From Leptospira biflexa serovar Patoc strain 'Patoc 1 (Paris)' (GTDB taxonomy: Bacteria; Spirochaetota; Leptospiria; Leptospirales; Leptospiraceae), in contig NC_010602.1 in the NCBI RefSeq assembly GCF_000017685.1, positions 248,001-312,000 of the forward strand: a DNA stretch of 64,000 bases, read 5' to 3'. The notes beneath the pieces are model-generated. The model had not been told where the DNA came from, did no database searches, and saw only the letters and a program-made list of their open reading frames with translations. The translations under genes and the position numbers were made by a program. Shown here one piece after another: positions 1-10,120 of this stretch (positions are counted from its first letter, which is position 1; each line of letters begins with the position of its first letter).

Positions 1-1556
1 CCTTGTTTGACAAGGATACCAAAATCTTTTAAGGATGAAATTGTATTTTGTATGTCTTTAGTGAGAAGTATACGATCAAAGAAATTTGGATGTTCAGACA
101 ATTTGGATTGGATTAAGGCTTTGACAGAACAAACTAACTCTTTTTCTAACATAGTTTCTTTTGGGTCTAATAAAAATTCCTTTTGAAAATTGGAATGGTC
201 CATACCTTCCAGTTTGGCACCAAACTTAGTTAAGTTGGTCCAAGGGTTTTCCTTGGTATGATCCTCAAACCATTTTTTAAAGATTAACATTTTTTCGTTT
301 GTGATATAAGTTTCGTTCTCAATTCCTAATACTTGTTTTTGTGGTAAGGCAAAAAGTTGTTTGTAATTGTGTTTTTCCCTTCGAAACTTCCTGGATTCCA
401 AATAATTAAGCCTTTCTTCTAGGACGGCTCCTTTCGAATGTGCAAGTCCCTTGGTAAAACTAAGGTCTTGGCCTACCAAATATACTTTATTGGCTCCCAT
501 CAATGTTCCAAGACTTGCAGCATTGGTTGAAACAGAGCCACCAAAGGGAACAGAACCGATTTCGTCTGAGGCAGTTTTTTCTAATAATTGAATCAATGGA
601 AAGGGAGAAGAGGTCACAAAACCTTTGTTTGGCCCTTTGTCCAATCGTAAGCTTAAGTAGGTGGAAGTTGGATCAAAAATTAATATCCCATCTCCAGTAT
701 AATCTTCTAAGTATTGGCTGTTTAAGGCCTGCGGGTCCACTGAATAAATCAAATCTGGGTCCACACCAAATAAAGTGAGGATGGGAACCGCAGTATCCAC
801 TGCCAGTAATAAGAATTGGTCTCGGTAAGAAGTGAGTTCGGGGATGGATTCTGATAAACTGGGTCCCGCGCAGGCAATGACAACCTTGATCCCATTTGCA
901 ATTCCAAACAGATCAGAAACAGGACGGAACTTTGAAAGTTCAGGTAAGTTATAACATATATTTTTTGCCCAAATTTTTTCAAACCGAGTGAGGGTGGCTA
1001 AGTTCACATCTTTTTTATGAAACATCTGTTCGGCGATGAGTTTGAGTCTTAGATATTCAGTTTCTTTCCATTGCCATGATCCGCGGTGAGGGACGAAACT
1101 GATGGGATGAGTTCCTTTTCCTTTCACGGCCTCAGACAATTGGTCTTCTAAATTGTCTCCAGTGATGAGAACTAGTTTTCCACTCAAAAAAAATTCGGAA
1201 AAATCAAACTTACGTAAGGCTTCTAAGATCAAAAAAGGGAAGGGTTCCATCCATAGGATCGTGACTTTCTGACGTTCTAATAGATAAGGAATGATGTATC
1301 CAATACCTGCACCAAACAATAGATAAATGCGTTCTGTTCCATCATGAGGGAGTTCGGAGACAAATCGAATGGCTTCTTTTTTAGGATCAAATTGACTATG
1401 GATCCATACTCCATCAATTTCCAAAGTGTCATCACCTGATTTGGATAAAGCATGTTTGATTTGGAATCCATTTCCATTTGAGGGTTCATTTTGTAAAAAT
1501 GATGAAAGTTGGGAAGGCAAACTGGCTAAGTTTTGGGAAAGGAAAGTTTCGTTCAC
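1..1556 (-). CDS. MptE-like / DUF115 family protein (3' end off window)
   Basis: An open minus-strand frame runs from a GTG at 1556 off the left edge, about 518 codons without a stop. The GTG directly follows the TAA of the upstream transpeptidase gene, so the two are co-transcribed and probably translationally coupled. The protein contains CAGPSL, followed by a segment reading AVDTAVPILTLFGVDPDLIYSVDP split over two strands and a loop; this glycine-rich loop plus the D-T-A...D-P pattern is typical of the DUF115/6-hydroxymethylpterin pyrophosphokinase MptE-like fold. In many bacteria members are called motility accessory factors and modify flagellin with sugars. Whether this protein works on flagella, on pterins or on envelope sugars cannot be read from the sequence. 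No membrane segment is seen in the visible part. Confidence 0.72.
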   Translation of the reverse strand, partial: MNETFLSQNLASLPSQLSSFLQNEPSNGNGFQIKHALSKSGDDTLEIDGVWIHSQFDPKKEAIRFVSELPHDGTERIYLLFGAGIGYIIPYLLERQKVTILWMEPFPFLILEALRKFDFSEFFLSGKLVLITGDNLEDQLSEAVKGKGTHPISFVPHRGSWQWKETEYLRLKLIAEQMFHKKDVNLATLTRFEKIWAKNICYNLPELSKFRPVSDLFGIANGIKVVIACAGPSLSESIPELTSYRDQFLLLAVDTAVPILTLFGVDPDLIYSVDPQALNSQYLEDYTGDGILIFDPTSTYLSLRLDKGPNKGFVTSSPFPLIQLLEKTASDEIGSVPFGGSVSTNAASLGTLMGANKVYLVGQDLSFTKGLAHSKGAVLEERLNYLESRKFRREKHNYKQLFALPQKQVLGIENETYITNEKMLIFKKWFEDHTKENPWTNLTKFGAKLEGMDHSNFQKEFLLDPKETMLEKELVCSVKALIQSKLSEHPNFFDRILLTKDIQNTISSLKDFGILVKQ

Positions 1557-3368
1557 TTACGGTTCTAATCCAATTTTAACGTTTGTATCGGGAGAAAGAG
1601 GGGCATTGGGTTTCGGCTCTTGTGTTTTCACAAACCCTGAACCTTCTAACGTGTATTTCACTTTTAATTGTTTTAACACTTGTAGGACTTCCGATGCCGT
1701 GAGGCCTGTGACATCTGGCATTTGTTTGGGATCTACCTTAAACACTTTGTTTTTTTCATTTTGTAATCGGTAAACCAATGCCTTTTCACTTCGTTCCACA
1801 ATGGGAATGATACTCTCTACGACCTCACGAAATACTGGAGCCGCAATCCCACCTCCTGTATGAGACTCACCACCTGGTTCATCAAAAACTATGAGACCAA
1901 CATACTTTGGTTTGTCGGCAGGAAAAAATCCAAGAAAACTAGCAGTAAATAATCCTTCCTGGTATCCTTCGCCCGCTTTTGCTTTTTGTGAGGTTCCCGT
2001 TTTTCCTGCGATAAAGTAGTTTTCTAAATATGCCTTTTTCCCAGTTCCTTGGGAAACTGCCTTGCCCATTGCATTTAATGTTTTAGCTGCAGCACCAGGC
2101 TTGATTCCGAGTAACTCTGATTTTGTGGAAAATTCATGCACCAATTCCCCATAGGAGTTGGTGATTTGGGAAACCACTGATGGTTCAAATAAAATGCCAC
2201 CATTGACAACAGCCGCAGCAGCTGTGATGAGTTGGATGGGAGTAACGGAAACTCCTTGGCCAATCGAAAGAAAGTACGGAGTACTTTTGTTCCATTTATT
2301 TTGAGGTGCTAAATATCCTTTTGCTTCATGGATGGAAAAATTGGTTCGTTTCCCGAATTTAAAATTTTCCAAATAACGGTAGTAAGTTGCTTCATCGATT
2401 TTTTGTGCGGCTTTGATGATTCCGACATTACATGAATATTGGAGAATTTCATCCAAATTCAAATGGCCGTGGTTATCTGTACATCGGATGATGGTTTTTC
2501 CAATTTCAATGTAACCTGGACAATGGAACCTTTCTCCAGGTAGAATTTTACCCTCGTTCAAAAGCATAAGAGCGATGAAAATTTTCATTGTGGAACCTGG
2601 TTCATAGACATGTCGGATGGACCAGTTTGTATGTGACTCCACAGGAAAGTTTTGGAAATTGTTGGGATCAAAACTAGGAAAGGATGCCATTGCCAGGATT
2701 TTTCCTGTTTCTGTATCCATGATCATCCCAATTCCACGTTTGGATGCTGTTTGAATGAATGCTTTTTGTAAGGATTTTTCCAATCGGTATTGTATGATAC
2801 TATCGATTGTTAGGTGGATATTATTTCCTTTTGTGGACTCTGCATCTGGAGTTGATAATAATTCCAGATTGTACAACATCTCAAGTCCAGATAATGCTTT
2901 GTCATCATCATAACCAGTAAATCCAAGTAAACTTGCCGCCAAACTGCCTTGAGGGTAAATTCGTTTGTATTCTTTTTCGACTCTTACACCTGGAAGCGAA
3001 AGAGTTTTGATTTTTTCCGCTTTGAATAATTCTATTTCTCTTTTTAATAAAAAATAATTTTGTTTATCTCGAATGGTATCAACAAGTTTGTTTGTGGGAA
3101 TTCCGAGGACAGGGCCTAACTCTTGTGCGGTGAGCTCTGGGTCGTAAATATTGGAAGGATCAATTCCAACGGTTGCAGATTCTCTTGAGATCGCAAGTTC
3201 AATGCCTCTTCGATCATAAATTGTACCTCTTTGGACAAATTTATTGGCTTTTAGATTGATGATGTTTTCATTAAAGTAGGTGAGATACACCACTCGGAAA
3301 AACAAAACGGCAAATAAGGATAAGATAAAATAGAAGATGTACTGAAAACGAAGTTTGTATTCTGTCAT
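1557..3368 (-). CDS. ftsI: Peptidoglycan D,D-transpeptidase (FtsI/PBP2-3 type) with PASTA domain
   Basis: Class B penicillin-binding protein that cross-links peptidoglycan in the periplasm. A short cytoplasmic N-terminus is followed by one membrane anchor (about residues 9-29), a PBP dimerisation domain (about 45-180) and a transpeptidase domain with the three catalytic motifs: S259-T-M-K262, S312-C-N314 and K456-T-G458. A single PASTA domain closes the protein (about 545-603). Length (603 aa) fits FtsI. It starts 2 bases after the signal peptidase gene and abuts the MptE-like gene, so the three form an operon. A PASTA tail is common in spore-former SpoVD and Gram-positive PBPs and also occurs in some Gram-negatives. 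Division-specific versus elongation-specific role is inferred from overall similarity, not proven. Confidence 0.9.
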   Translation of the reverse strand: MTEYKLRFQYIFYFILSLFAVLFFRVVYLTYFNENIINLKANKFVQRGTIYDRRGIELAISRESATVGIDPSNIYDPELTAQELGPVLGIPTNKLVDTIRDKQNYFLLKREIELFKAEKIKTLSLPGVRVEKEYKRIYPQGSLAASLLGFTGYDDDKALSGLEMLYNLELLSTPDAESTKGNNIHLTIDSIIQYRLEKSLQKAFIQTASKRGIGMIMDTETGKILAMASFPSFDPNNFQNFPVESHTNWSIRHVYEPGSTMKIFIALMLLNEGKILPGERFHCPGYIEIGKTIIRCTDNHGHLNLDEILQYSCNVGIIKAAQKIDEATYYRYLENFKFGKRTNFSIHEAKGYLAPQNKWNKSTPYFLSIGQGVSVTPIQLITAAAAVVNGGILFEPSVVSQITNSYGELVHEFSTKSELLGIKPGAAAKTLNAMGKAVSQGTGKKAYLENYFIAGKTGTSQKAKAGEGYQEGLFTASFLGFFPADKPKYVGLIVFDEPGGESHTGGGIAAPVFREVVESIIPIVERSEKALVYRLQNEKNKVFKVDPKQMPDVTGLTASEVLQVLKQLKVKYTLEGSGFVKTQEPKPNAPLSPDTNVKIGLEP

Positions 3369-3370
3369 TG

Positions 3371-3979
3371 TTAAAAATAAAAGATTACCTTTCCTTTGAT
3401 TTTTTCCACGGGCACTAGACCAAAGGATCTAGAGTCAGTAGAATACTGACGATTGTCACCAAGCAAGAGAAAATATCCTGGAGGAATCCTCCCTTGTTTG
3501 TCCATGGCAAGAAACGGGGAATGATGGCGATTTAAAAATACGGAAGTGGAAGGCTCACTGGTATAAGTGCCTTTTGGTAAATAATTTTCTAATAATTCTT
3601 TTGCGTCGATGAGAACTCGACCTGCCTCAATCGAATAAAATTCACCAGGCAAACCTATCACTCGTTTGACGACTAGTTCATCTTCCTGGCTCACAAAAAG
3701 CACTAAATCCAATTTATTGATGTTTGGCTCTGTGTATAATAGTTCCGTTCCAAAAAATTTGGCTGAGATGGCAAATCCTGCTTTCCAAACAAAGACCACA
3801 GACCCGTGTTCTAAGGTCGGGTACATCGAATTGCCTTGGACGGAATAGATTTGGAATAAAAAGACCCGGACAAAAAGTAAAAAACAGAGAAAGAGGAAGA
3901 CATAAAGGCTTCTTCTCATGTATCGTTTGATTTTGAACCACCATTGGGGGCCTTTAGTTTCTGTTTCCATATCCATCAA
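3371..3979 (-). CDS. lepB: Signal peptidase I
   Basis: Membrane serine protease that removes signal peptides from exported proteins. One transmembrane segment (about 24-44) precedes the catalytic region: the nucleophile S51 lies in VQGNSMYPTL and the general base K105 in VVKRVIGLPGE; the C-terminal GDNRQYSTDSRSFG box is the third conserved signature. At about 200 aa it is a compact bacterial SPase I. The longest frame starts at TTG 3979; ATG at 3976 or 3970 would trim one or three residues, and no clear ribosome-binding site decides among them. It is the first gene of a minus-strand run with the FtsI-like and MptE-like genes, and is divergent from threonine synthase. Confidence 0.93.
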   Translation of the reverse strand: MMDMETETKGPQWWFKIKRYMRRSLYVFLFLCFLLFVRVFLFQIYSVQGNSMYPTLEHGSVVFVWKAGFAISAKFFGTELLYTEPNINKLDLVLFVSQEDELVVKRVIGLPGEFYSIEAGRVLIDAKELLENYLPKGTYTSEPSTSVFLNRHHSPFLAMDKQGRIPPGYFLLLGDNRQYSTDSRSFGLVPVEKIKGKVIFYF

Positions 3980-4065
3980 AAAACGATAAAAATCATTCGT
4001 GCATTTTTCCCCTTTCCAAAGAATGGAAAAGGAAGTTTCCGTAAATCTGAAGCCTAGAGAAGTCT

Positions 4066-5415
4066 ATGTCACTTACAAAATATCAATTCCGAGCACAGTT
4101 TCGCTGTACCAATGACTCTTGTCGCAAAACGTACCCACTCCACCAAGTGATTTATTCCTGTTCCAGTTGTGGAGAACTTCTGAATGTGGAACATGATTTA
4201 GACAGCCTCAAAAAAATCCCAGCGGAAGAGTGGAAGTCTACGTTCGACTCTCGTTTTCGTTCGAGCCAATTTCCCAATGCTTCTGGCGTTTGGGGTAAAA
4301 AAGAATGGGTGCTTCCCGAAATCCAAGATCAAAACATCATCACATCCGGGGAAGGAACGACACATTTGTATGATGCCTCTCGTTTTGCCAAAGACTTGGG
4401 ACTGGGGAGCCTCCATATCAAACAGTGCGGAGTTTCCCACACAGGTTCCTTCAAAGATTTAGGCATGACAGTTCTTGTCAGCCAGGTAAACCAAATGATC
4501 GCCGACGGTGTTCCGATCAAAGCAGTGGCATGTGCATCCACTGGTGATACCTCAGCTGCTTTAGCTTCTTATGCGGCAAAAGCGGGGATCCCTGCCATCA
4601 TCTTACTTCCAGCTAACAAAGTTTCAACGGCACAACTCATCCAACCTGTATCCAACGGAGCCATTGTTCTTGCATTAGAAACTGACTTTGATGGTTGTAT
4701 GGCCGTTGTGAAAGAACTCACACAAGAAAAGTCCCTTTACTTAGCAAATTCAATGAATTCCCTTCGCATTGAAGGGCAAAAATCCATTTCAGTTGAAATT
4801 ACCCAACAACTTGGTTGGAAGGTTCCCGATTGGGTTGTGATCCCTGGTGGGAATTTAGGGAATGTGTCTGCTCTCGGAATGGGATTTGAAATGATGTATG
4901 AGTTAGGACTCATTGGTAAACTCCCAAGGATTTTGTTGGCACAAGCAAAAAATGCAAGTCCTCTCTACGAGTCGTATAAGAAAGGTTTTGCGGAGTTCTC
5001 TCCTGTGACGGCTGAAAAAACGTTAGCCTCTGCCATCCAAATTGGAGACCCAGTCTCTGTCAAAAAAGCGATCCGTGTTCTCAAAAAATTCGACGGGATT
5101 GTGGAAGTGGCGACAGAAGAAGAGTTAGCCAATGCGGCAGCAAAGGGAGATTTGTACGGACTTTATAATGACCCACACACTGGGGTGGCACTTGCGGCTC
5201 TTTTCAAATCCATCCAAAAAGGAACAGTGGGAGCGGGTGAGTCGGTGGTCGTGATTTCGACTGCCAACGGACTCAAATTCACAGAATTCAAACTTGCCTT
5301 CCACGAAGGAAAAATTCCTCAAGTGGATGAGGCTCTGAGGAATGTAATTTTGCCTTGTAAGCCGACACTTTCTGGTGTGATGGAAATCCTAGGTAAACAT
5401 TTGAAGAAAACATAA
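4066..5415 (+). CDS. thrC: Threonine synthase
   Basis: PLP enzyme converting O-phosphohomoserine to threonine, the last step of threonine synthesis. An N-terminal zinc-ribbon-like pair of cysteines (C14, C19, C32, C35) precedes the fold-type II PLP domain. K130 in SHTGSFKDLGM is the Schiff-base lysine, and PGGNLGN (about 265-271) is the phosphate-binding glycine loop. The ATG has AGAGAAG just upstream. Length (449 aa) fits the family of threonine synthases that carry the N-terminal cysteine motif. It is transcribed divergently from lepB with 86 bases between. Related class II PLP enzymes (threonine dehydratase) lack this N-terminal motif, so the call is firm. Confidence 0.92.
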   Translation: MSLTKYQFRAQFRCTNDSCRKTYPLHQVIYSCSSCGELLNVEHDLDSLKKIPAEEWKSTFDSRFRSSQFPNASGVWGKKEWVLPEIQDQNIITSGEGTTHLYDASRFAKDLGLGSLHIKQCGVSHTGSFKDLGMTVLVSQVNQMIADGVPIKAVACASTGDTSAALASYAAKAGIPAIILLPANKVSTAQLIQPVSNGAIVLALETDFDGCMAVVKELTQEKSLYLANSMNSLRIEGQKSISVEITQQLGWKVPDWVVIPGGNLGNVSALGMGFEMMYELGLIGKLPRILLAQAKNASPLYESYKKGFAEFSPVTAEKTLASAIQIGDPVSVKKAIRVLKKFDGIVEVATEEELANAAAKGDLYGLYNDPHTGVALAALFKSIQKGTVGAGESVVVISTANGLKFTEFKLAFHEGKIPQVDEALRNVILPCKPTLSGVMEILGKHLKKT

Positions 5416-5465
5416 ATCGCTAGACAAATCTCGAAATCACTGGCAAATTTTTTAAGTTTACCAGT

Positions 5466-6176
5466 ATGTCCCACGAGATTTCTCTCAGTCCAGATTTTTG
5501 TCATACAGTCGACGAGGCAGTTTTGGCTGGGAAAAAAATTTCGATGATCACCTATGTGATGGGAGACATAGGTGAGGCAAAACTCAAGTACATCTTACTC
5601 AAAATACTAAGTTCGGTGGGTCGGGAAGACCTGATGGAGCTCTTTTATACTGCAGCAAAAGAGTTGATTGTCAATTCCACAAAAGCCGCAATCAAACGAA
5701 TCATCTTTGAAGAACTCAGACTCAATATTCAAAATTTAGAGGATTATGAAGAAGGCATGAAACTCTTCAAATCCAGTTTGAACGAACGCAAGTTTCCCAC
5801 CTACAAACGAAAAATGCGCGAATCAGGTTTATTCGTAAAAATCACTTGTATTTATCAAAAACATAAAATTGATTTAGAGATCCGAAATAATTTTCCATTA
5901 TTGCCCATTGAAGCCGAAAGAGTAAAAGAAAAGTTTATTAATGCAAAAAAGTATGATAATCTGTTTGAGTTCTTTATGGAACACGGCGACAGTACAGAAG
6001 GTGCGGGGATGGGAATCACTATGGTAGAAATACTATTGTCTCAATCAGGATTTGACCGTCGTTTATTTTCAATATATTCATCAGAAAGGAAAAAGGAAAC
6101 AGTAGCGCGTGTAGAAGTACCATTGGATGAGATTCCAAAATCAAATGGTATTCCTGAACAACTGTTTGTAGAATGA
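5466..6176 (+). CDS. Histidine-kinase-like ATPase (HATPase_c) protein, no kinase partner domains
   Basis: The 236-aa protein shows a GHKL-type ATP-binding domain and little else. The N-box is ELIVNSTKAAIKR with N70, and the G2 box is EGAGMGITMVEILL (about 178-191). The usual DxGxG box is not intact; the matching place reads EIRNNFPL (about 138-145). There is no phospho-acceptor histidine, sensor or membrane segment. This architecture resembles anti-sigma-factor kinases or stand-alone ATPase domains rather than a two-component kinase, and could bind nucleotide without phosphotransfer. Its last bases overlap the next gene (ATGA, 4 bases), so the two are coupled and may act together. Substrate unknown. 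Confidence 0.75.
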   Translation: MSHEISLSPDFCHTVDEAVLAGKKISMITYVMGDIGEAKLKYILLKILSSVGREDLMELFYTAAKELIVNSTKAAIKRIIFEELRLNIQNLEDYEEGMKLFKSSLNERKFPTYKRKMRESGLFVKITCIYQKHKIDLEIRNNFPLLPIEAERVKEKFINAKKYDNLFEFFMEHGDSTEGAGMGITMVEILLSQSGFDRRLFSIYSSERKKETVARVEVPLDEIPKSNGIPEQLFVE

Positions 6177-7339
6177 CCATGTCAGAATTAAGCACAAAAG
6201 CAGACCAATTAAAAAGACAAGCAGACCTTCTCGGTTTGACAAGAGAAGCCGTATTTACTGATGAACAAGCCAAAGAAGTGTTACAGGGGAAAATCACGGA
6301 TGGTTACCTTGTCAAAGTAAAAATTGATTTGGACAGTTTGAACGGAATGGTACTCATCTTGGTTTCCTCCATTCGAAAACATATCATGGAACTCTATGCT
6401 GTTGTGGGAACATCTCCTACCTTTCGGCGCATCCGCACCTTTGCGGACCATGTGCAAATCTCAACCGACTTGGGTGATATTGGAAAAACGGGCGGGTATG
6501 ATCCTGCTATTTCTGAAAATATCGGTCGTGCGGTTCACAGAGCCTTCACCAAAGAGAAGTTAGAGGAACTCCTTCCTCTTTGGCAAAAAAAAGATCCTTC
6601 CCATATCACTGAAATTTTAGAAAATCCAATCCTTTTGGCAACAAAAGGGAGAAACATCAAACTCCAAGCGGAAGTGGATAAAATTTCCACAGCTAAGTTT
6701 CGATATGAAAATCCGATGAAAGGTGTGATTTTACCCATACCAAAACCCGAGGATGAAGCTCCATCTGCACAAGATGCCTCTGTTCCTTCCATATCCACCG
6801 AACCGCCGAAAGGTGAAGGTTCTCCTTTAGAACGTCAGATTGCACAGTTTCGTGTTGGTTTTCCAAAGGAACTCAATATGAAAACCGTCATCTCTCCCAT
6901 CAATGGTGTGGAATTTGACAACCTCATGGAAGGTATGGAAATTTTATTTCGTGTTCCTACAGAAACACCTGAAGGGATGGCCAATGCTCAAATTCTAAAT
7001 CTCATCGATGAAGAAGGAAAAATCAAAAAGGAACCCGTTGTTGGGAAATTTCTTGGGATTGCGAGTAACAAAACAGAATACCATATCTTTGCCGAAGGAC
7101 CCAATCAATACTTATTACATTCTATCGAAGAACACCCTGTGAAGGTTGCCATTCCGAAACCTGCCGCGATGGCAGGAGCGGGAAATAAAGTGGGAGCTGG
7201 TCCCGCTCAAAAAAAGAAAACAGGTGCAGGTCAACCTCAAGAAACAAAATCTTCAGGTACCAACTTATTTATGTTAATGGGTGCCTTTATCACCATTGTA
7301 ATCTTTGGTGTGTTGATCTTTGTGATGGTGATTTTGTAA
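6173..7339 (+). CDS. Hypothetical tail-anchored membrane protein
   Basis: 388 aa with no family I can name. The N-terminal two thirds are predicted soluble; around residues 180-225 there is a proline- and acid-rich linker, then a beta-rich looking segment (about 235-330), a second low-complexity Gly/Ala/Lys/Gln linker, and finally one hydrophobic helix at the very C-terminus (about 363-388). With no signal peptide, this is a tail-anchor topology with the bulk in the cytoplasm. The gene overlaps the stop of the HATPase gene by ATGA; ATG 6173 and ATG 6179 are both possible starts. Coupling suggests it tethers the ATPase, or its target, to the membrane; that is inference. Confidence 0.7.
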   Translation: MTMSELSTKADQLKRQADLLGLTREAVFTDEQAKEVLQGKITDGYLVKVKIDLDSLNGMVLILVSSIRKHIMELYAVVGTSPTFRRIRTFADHVQISTDLGDIGKTGGYDPAISENIGRAVHRAFTKEKLEELLPLWQKKDPSHITEILENPILLATKGRNIKLQAEVDKISTAKFRYENPMKGVILPIPKPEDEAPSAQDASVPSISTEPPKGEGSPLERQIAQFRVGFPKELNMKTVISPINGVEFDNLMEGMEILFRVPTETPEGMANAQILNLIDEEGKIKKEPVVGKFLGIASNKTEYHIFAEGPNQYLLHSIEEHPVKVAIPKPAAMAGAGNKVGAGPAQKKKTGAGQPQETKSSGTNLFMLMGAFITIVIFGVLIFVMVIL

Positions 7340-7487
7340 GCGTTTTAAGGATTCGATTTATGTGATGGTGATTAGTTGACCTTCTAAGGATAAAACCTTT
7401 TTCAGGCAGGAGATTTTTGGAAAGTAGGTGCTACACAATCACTTTCTTTCCCTTTTAAATTCTATCTAAGAAAACAAAATCTTAACC

Positions 7488-10091
7488 TTAACCCGCCACA
7501 ACGATATTGACGAGTTTGCCTTTGACATAAATTTCTTTTTTGATTTCTTTTCCGACCCAGAAAGGTTTTGCCTTTTCTACTTCTTTGGCAAGTGACAAAG
7601 CTTCTTTTTCTTCGATCTCTCTCGGTGCTAAAAATTCCCCACGCATCTTGCCATTCACTTGGACAACGATGGTGATATTGGCATCAATTAAATATTTCTC
7701 ATCCCATTTTGGGTAGGGATGGTAAGCGAGAGAATCTGTGTGTCCTAGTTTTGCCCACAGTTCTTCTGCTAGGTGAGGTGCAAACGGGCTAAGAGCTAAA
7801 ACAAAGGGTTCCAATACTTGTTTTGGTTTTCTAGGATTACTTGTGAACTCATTGATGAAGATCATCATTTGAGAAACCGCTGTATTGAAAGAGAAACTAT
7901 CAATATCGTCTTTTACTTTTTTGATTGTCCTATGGAGGGTTTTCTGTTCCGCTTCATTCGGTTCGATGTCTTCCACAAAAAAGGATTCGTTTTCGCCTGA
8001 ATGAAAGAGTCGCCAAACACGATTTAAAAATCGGAAGACTCCATCGACTCCGTTTTTACTCCAAGGTTTGGACATTTCAAACGGACCCATAAACATTTCA
8101 AAGAGACGTAGTGTGTCGGCACCAAATTCAGAAACAACGTCATCTGGATTGACAACATTGCCACGAGACTTGGACATTTTGCCTTTGTCTTCTCCCAGAA
8201 TGAGGCCCTGGTGGACTAATTTTTTGAATGGTTCTGGAGTGGAGACATGGCCCAAATCAAAAAGGATTTTATGCCAAAATCGAGAGTATAACAGATGTAA
8301 TACGGCATGTTCTGCTCCACCCACATAAACTTCTACTGGCATCCACATCTTTTCGAGTTCTGGATCAATGAGTTTATCATTGTTTCTTGGATCAATGTAA
8401 CGAAGGTAATAATAACAAGACCCAGCCCACTGTGGCATGGTATTGGTTTCTCTTTTGCCAATTTCTCCTGTTTCTGGGTCTTTGTAAACTAACCAGTCTT
8501 TGGCGAGAGCAAGTGGAGATTCCCCTGTTCCGGATGGTTTGAATTCTTCTAGGTCAGGAAGAACTAATGGCAGTTCAGAATCAGATAAGGCTTTTGGGGA
8601 TCCATCTTCAAAGTGAACGAGTGGGATGGGTTCTCCCCAATACCTTTGTCTGGCAAATAACCAATCTCTGAGTTTGAATTGGATTTTTTTGCGACCAATC
8701 CCTTTTTTTTCTGCCCAAACCACCATGGTTTGGAAGGCGTCTTTGTAAGATTTGCCATCTAACTGTACTTCTGCGGAGGATGAGTTGATACAAACCGAGT
8801 CTTTGGAATCAAAGGCTAAATTTGTTTCCATCTTTCCATCAATCACTTGTTTGATGGGGAGATTAAATTTGACTGCAAAATCATAGTCTCTTTGGTCGTG
8901 CGCTGGAACCGCCATAATGGCACCCGTTCCATACGAGATTAATACATAATCAGAAATATAAATCGGTACTTTGACAGATGGGTCTGTTGGCAACTGGGCA
9001 TAAGCTCCAGTAAACACTCCCGTTTTGTCTTTATTCAGTTCAGTTCGTTCCAAATCACTTTTTAAAGAACAATCTTTTTGGTATTGCCCGACCGCTTCTG
9101 TTTGTTCAGGCGTGGTGAGTTCTGCGACAAGTGCGTGTTCTGGGGCAAGGACGAGGTAAGTGGCACCAAAAATGGTATCAGGCCGAGTGGTGTAAACGGT
9201 GATGTCTTTGTTTAAGGAAGGAACATGGAAACTGAGTTCCAATCCTTCTGATTTCCCAATCCAATTGCGTTGCATCTCCAGAGTGGAGGGAGGCCATTCA
9301 CAGAGAGAAAGATCATTTAAGAGTCGTTCGGCATAAGCTGTGATGCGCATCATGTACTGGCGCATTGGTTTTCGTTCGACAGAATACCCTTTGGAGGTCC
9401 ATTCTTCCACTTCTTCGTTGGCAAGAACGGTTCCGAGCGCTTCACACCAATTCACCGGGATATTGGCTTCGTACACCAATCGGAAATGGGACAAAATGTC
9501 CTCTTTTTCTTTCCGAGACTTGGACTTCCATTCGGAAGCGGTGAATTGAATTCCTTTCGGTAGTTCAACGCCTTCAAAAAACAAAGATCCTTCTCTTTCC
9601 AAGGTTTGGATCAGAGTGGTGATAGGAACTGCCTTGTTTTGTTTTCTGTCAAAGTAGGAATTGTAGATTTGTAAAAAAATCCACTGGGTCCAGCGGTAAT
9701 AGTCTGGGTGAGTGGTCGAAATTTCCCTTTCCCAATCGTACGAAAGCCCAAGGCTTTTGATTTGGCGACGGAAGGTATCGATGTTGTTTTTCGTGGTGGT
9801 ACGAGGGTGGATGCCCGTTGTCATGGCATAACGTTCTGCAGGGAGACCAAAGGCGTCCCAACCCATCGGGTGCAAAACCTCGTATCCTTCCATACGTTTG
9901 AGTCTTGAGATGATGTCAGTGGCAGTGTATCCTTCTGGGTGGCCTACGTGAAGGCCGGCACCACTTGGGTAAGGAAACATGTCTAAACAATAGTATTTAG
10001 GTTTGGATGAGTGTGTGTTTGTGCGAAAGGTCTGGTGGTGGTCCCAGTATTTTTGCCATTTTTGTTCAATATCTTGGAATGGATAATTCAT
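7488..10091 (-). CDS. leuS: Leucyl-tRNA synthetase
   Basis: Class I aminoacyl-tRNA synthetase charging tRNA-Leu. The HIGH-type motif is HVGH (48-51) within [16 protein letters not shown], the editing (CP1) domain has TTRPDT (301-306) and [15 protein letters not shown] (about 389-403), and KMSKS sits at about 638-642. Full length at 867 aa. Between the helix ending near residue 155 and the [15 protein letters not shown] segment (about 214) there is an extra stretch of about 45-50 residues not found in the Escherichia coli or Bacillus type; I recall a similar insertion in Bacteroidetes LeuRS. The gene stands alone; no T-box or leader was seen upstream. Confidence 0.96.
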   Translation of the reverse strand: MNYPFQDIEQKWQKYWDHHQTFRTNTHSSKPKYYCLDMFPYPSGAGLHVGHPEGYTATDIISRLKRMEGYEVLHPMGWDAFGLPAERYAMTTGIHPRTTTKNNIDTFRRQIKSLGLSYDWEREISTTHPDYYRWTQWIFLQIYNSYFDRKQNKAVPITTLIQTLEREGSLFFEGVELPKGIQFTASEWKSKSRKEKEDILSHFRLVYEANIPVNWCEALGTVLANEEVEEWTSKGYSVERKPMRQYMMRITAYAERLLNDLSLCEWPPSTLEMQRNWIGKSEGLELSFHVPSLNKDITVYTTRPDTIFGATYLVLAPEHALVAELTTPEQTEAVGQYQKDCSLKSDLERTELNKDKTGVFTGAYAQLPTDPSVKVPIYISDYVLISYGTGAIMAVPAHDQRDYDFAVKFNLPIKQVIDGKMETNLAFDSKDSVCINSSSAEVQLDGKSYKDAFQTMVVWAEKKGIGRKKIQFKLRDWLFARQRYWGEPIPLVHFEDGSPKALSDSELPLVLPDLEEFKPSGTGESPLALAKDWLVYKDPETGEIGKRETNTMPQWAGSCYYYLRYIDPRNNDKLIDPELEKMWMPVEVYVGGAEHAVLHLLYSRFWHKILFDLGHVSTPEPFKKLVHQGLILGEDKGKMSKSRGNVVNPDDVVSEFGADTLRLFEMFMGPFEMSKPWSKNGVDGVFRFLNRVWRLFHSGENESFFVEDIEPNEAEQKTLHRTIKKVKDDIDSFSFNTAVSQMMIFINEFTSNPRKPKQVLEPFVLALSPFAPHLAEELWAKLGHTDSLAYHPYPKWDEKYLIDANITIVVQVNGKMRGEFLAPREIEEKEALSLAKEVEKAKPFWVGKEIKKEIYVKGKLVNIVVAG

Positions 10092-10120
10092 CGACTAACG
10101 TAGAGAAAGTGTAGTTAATT

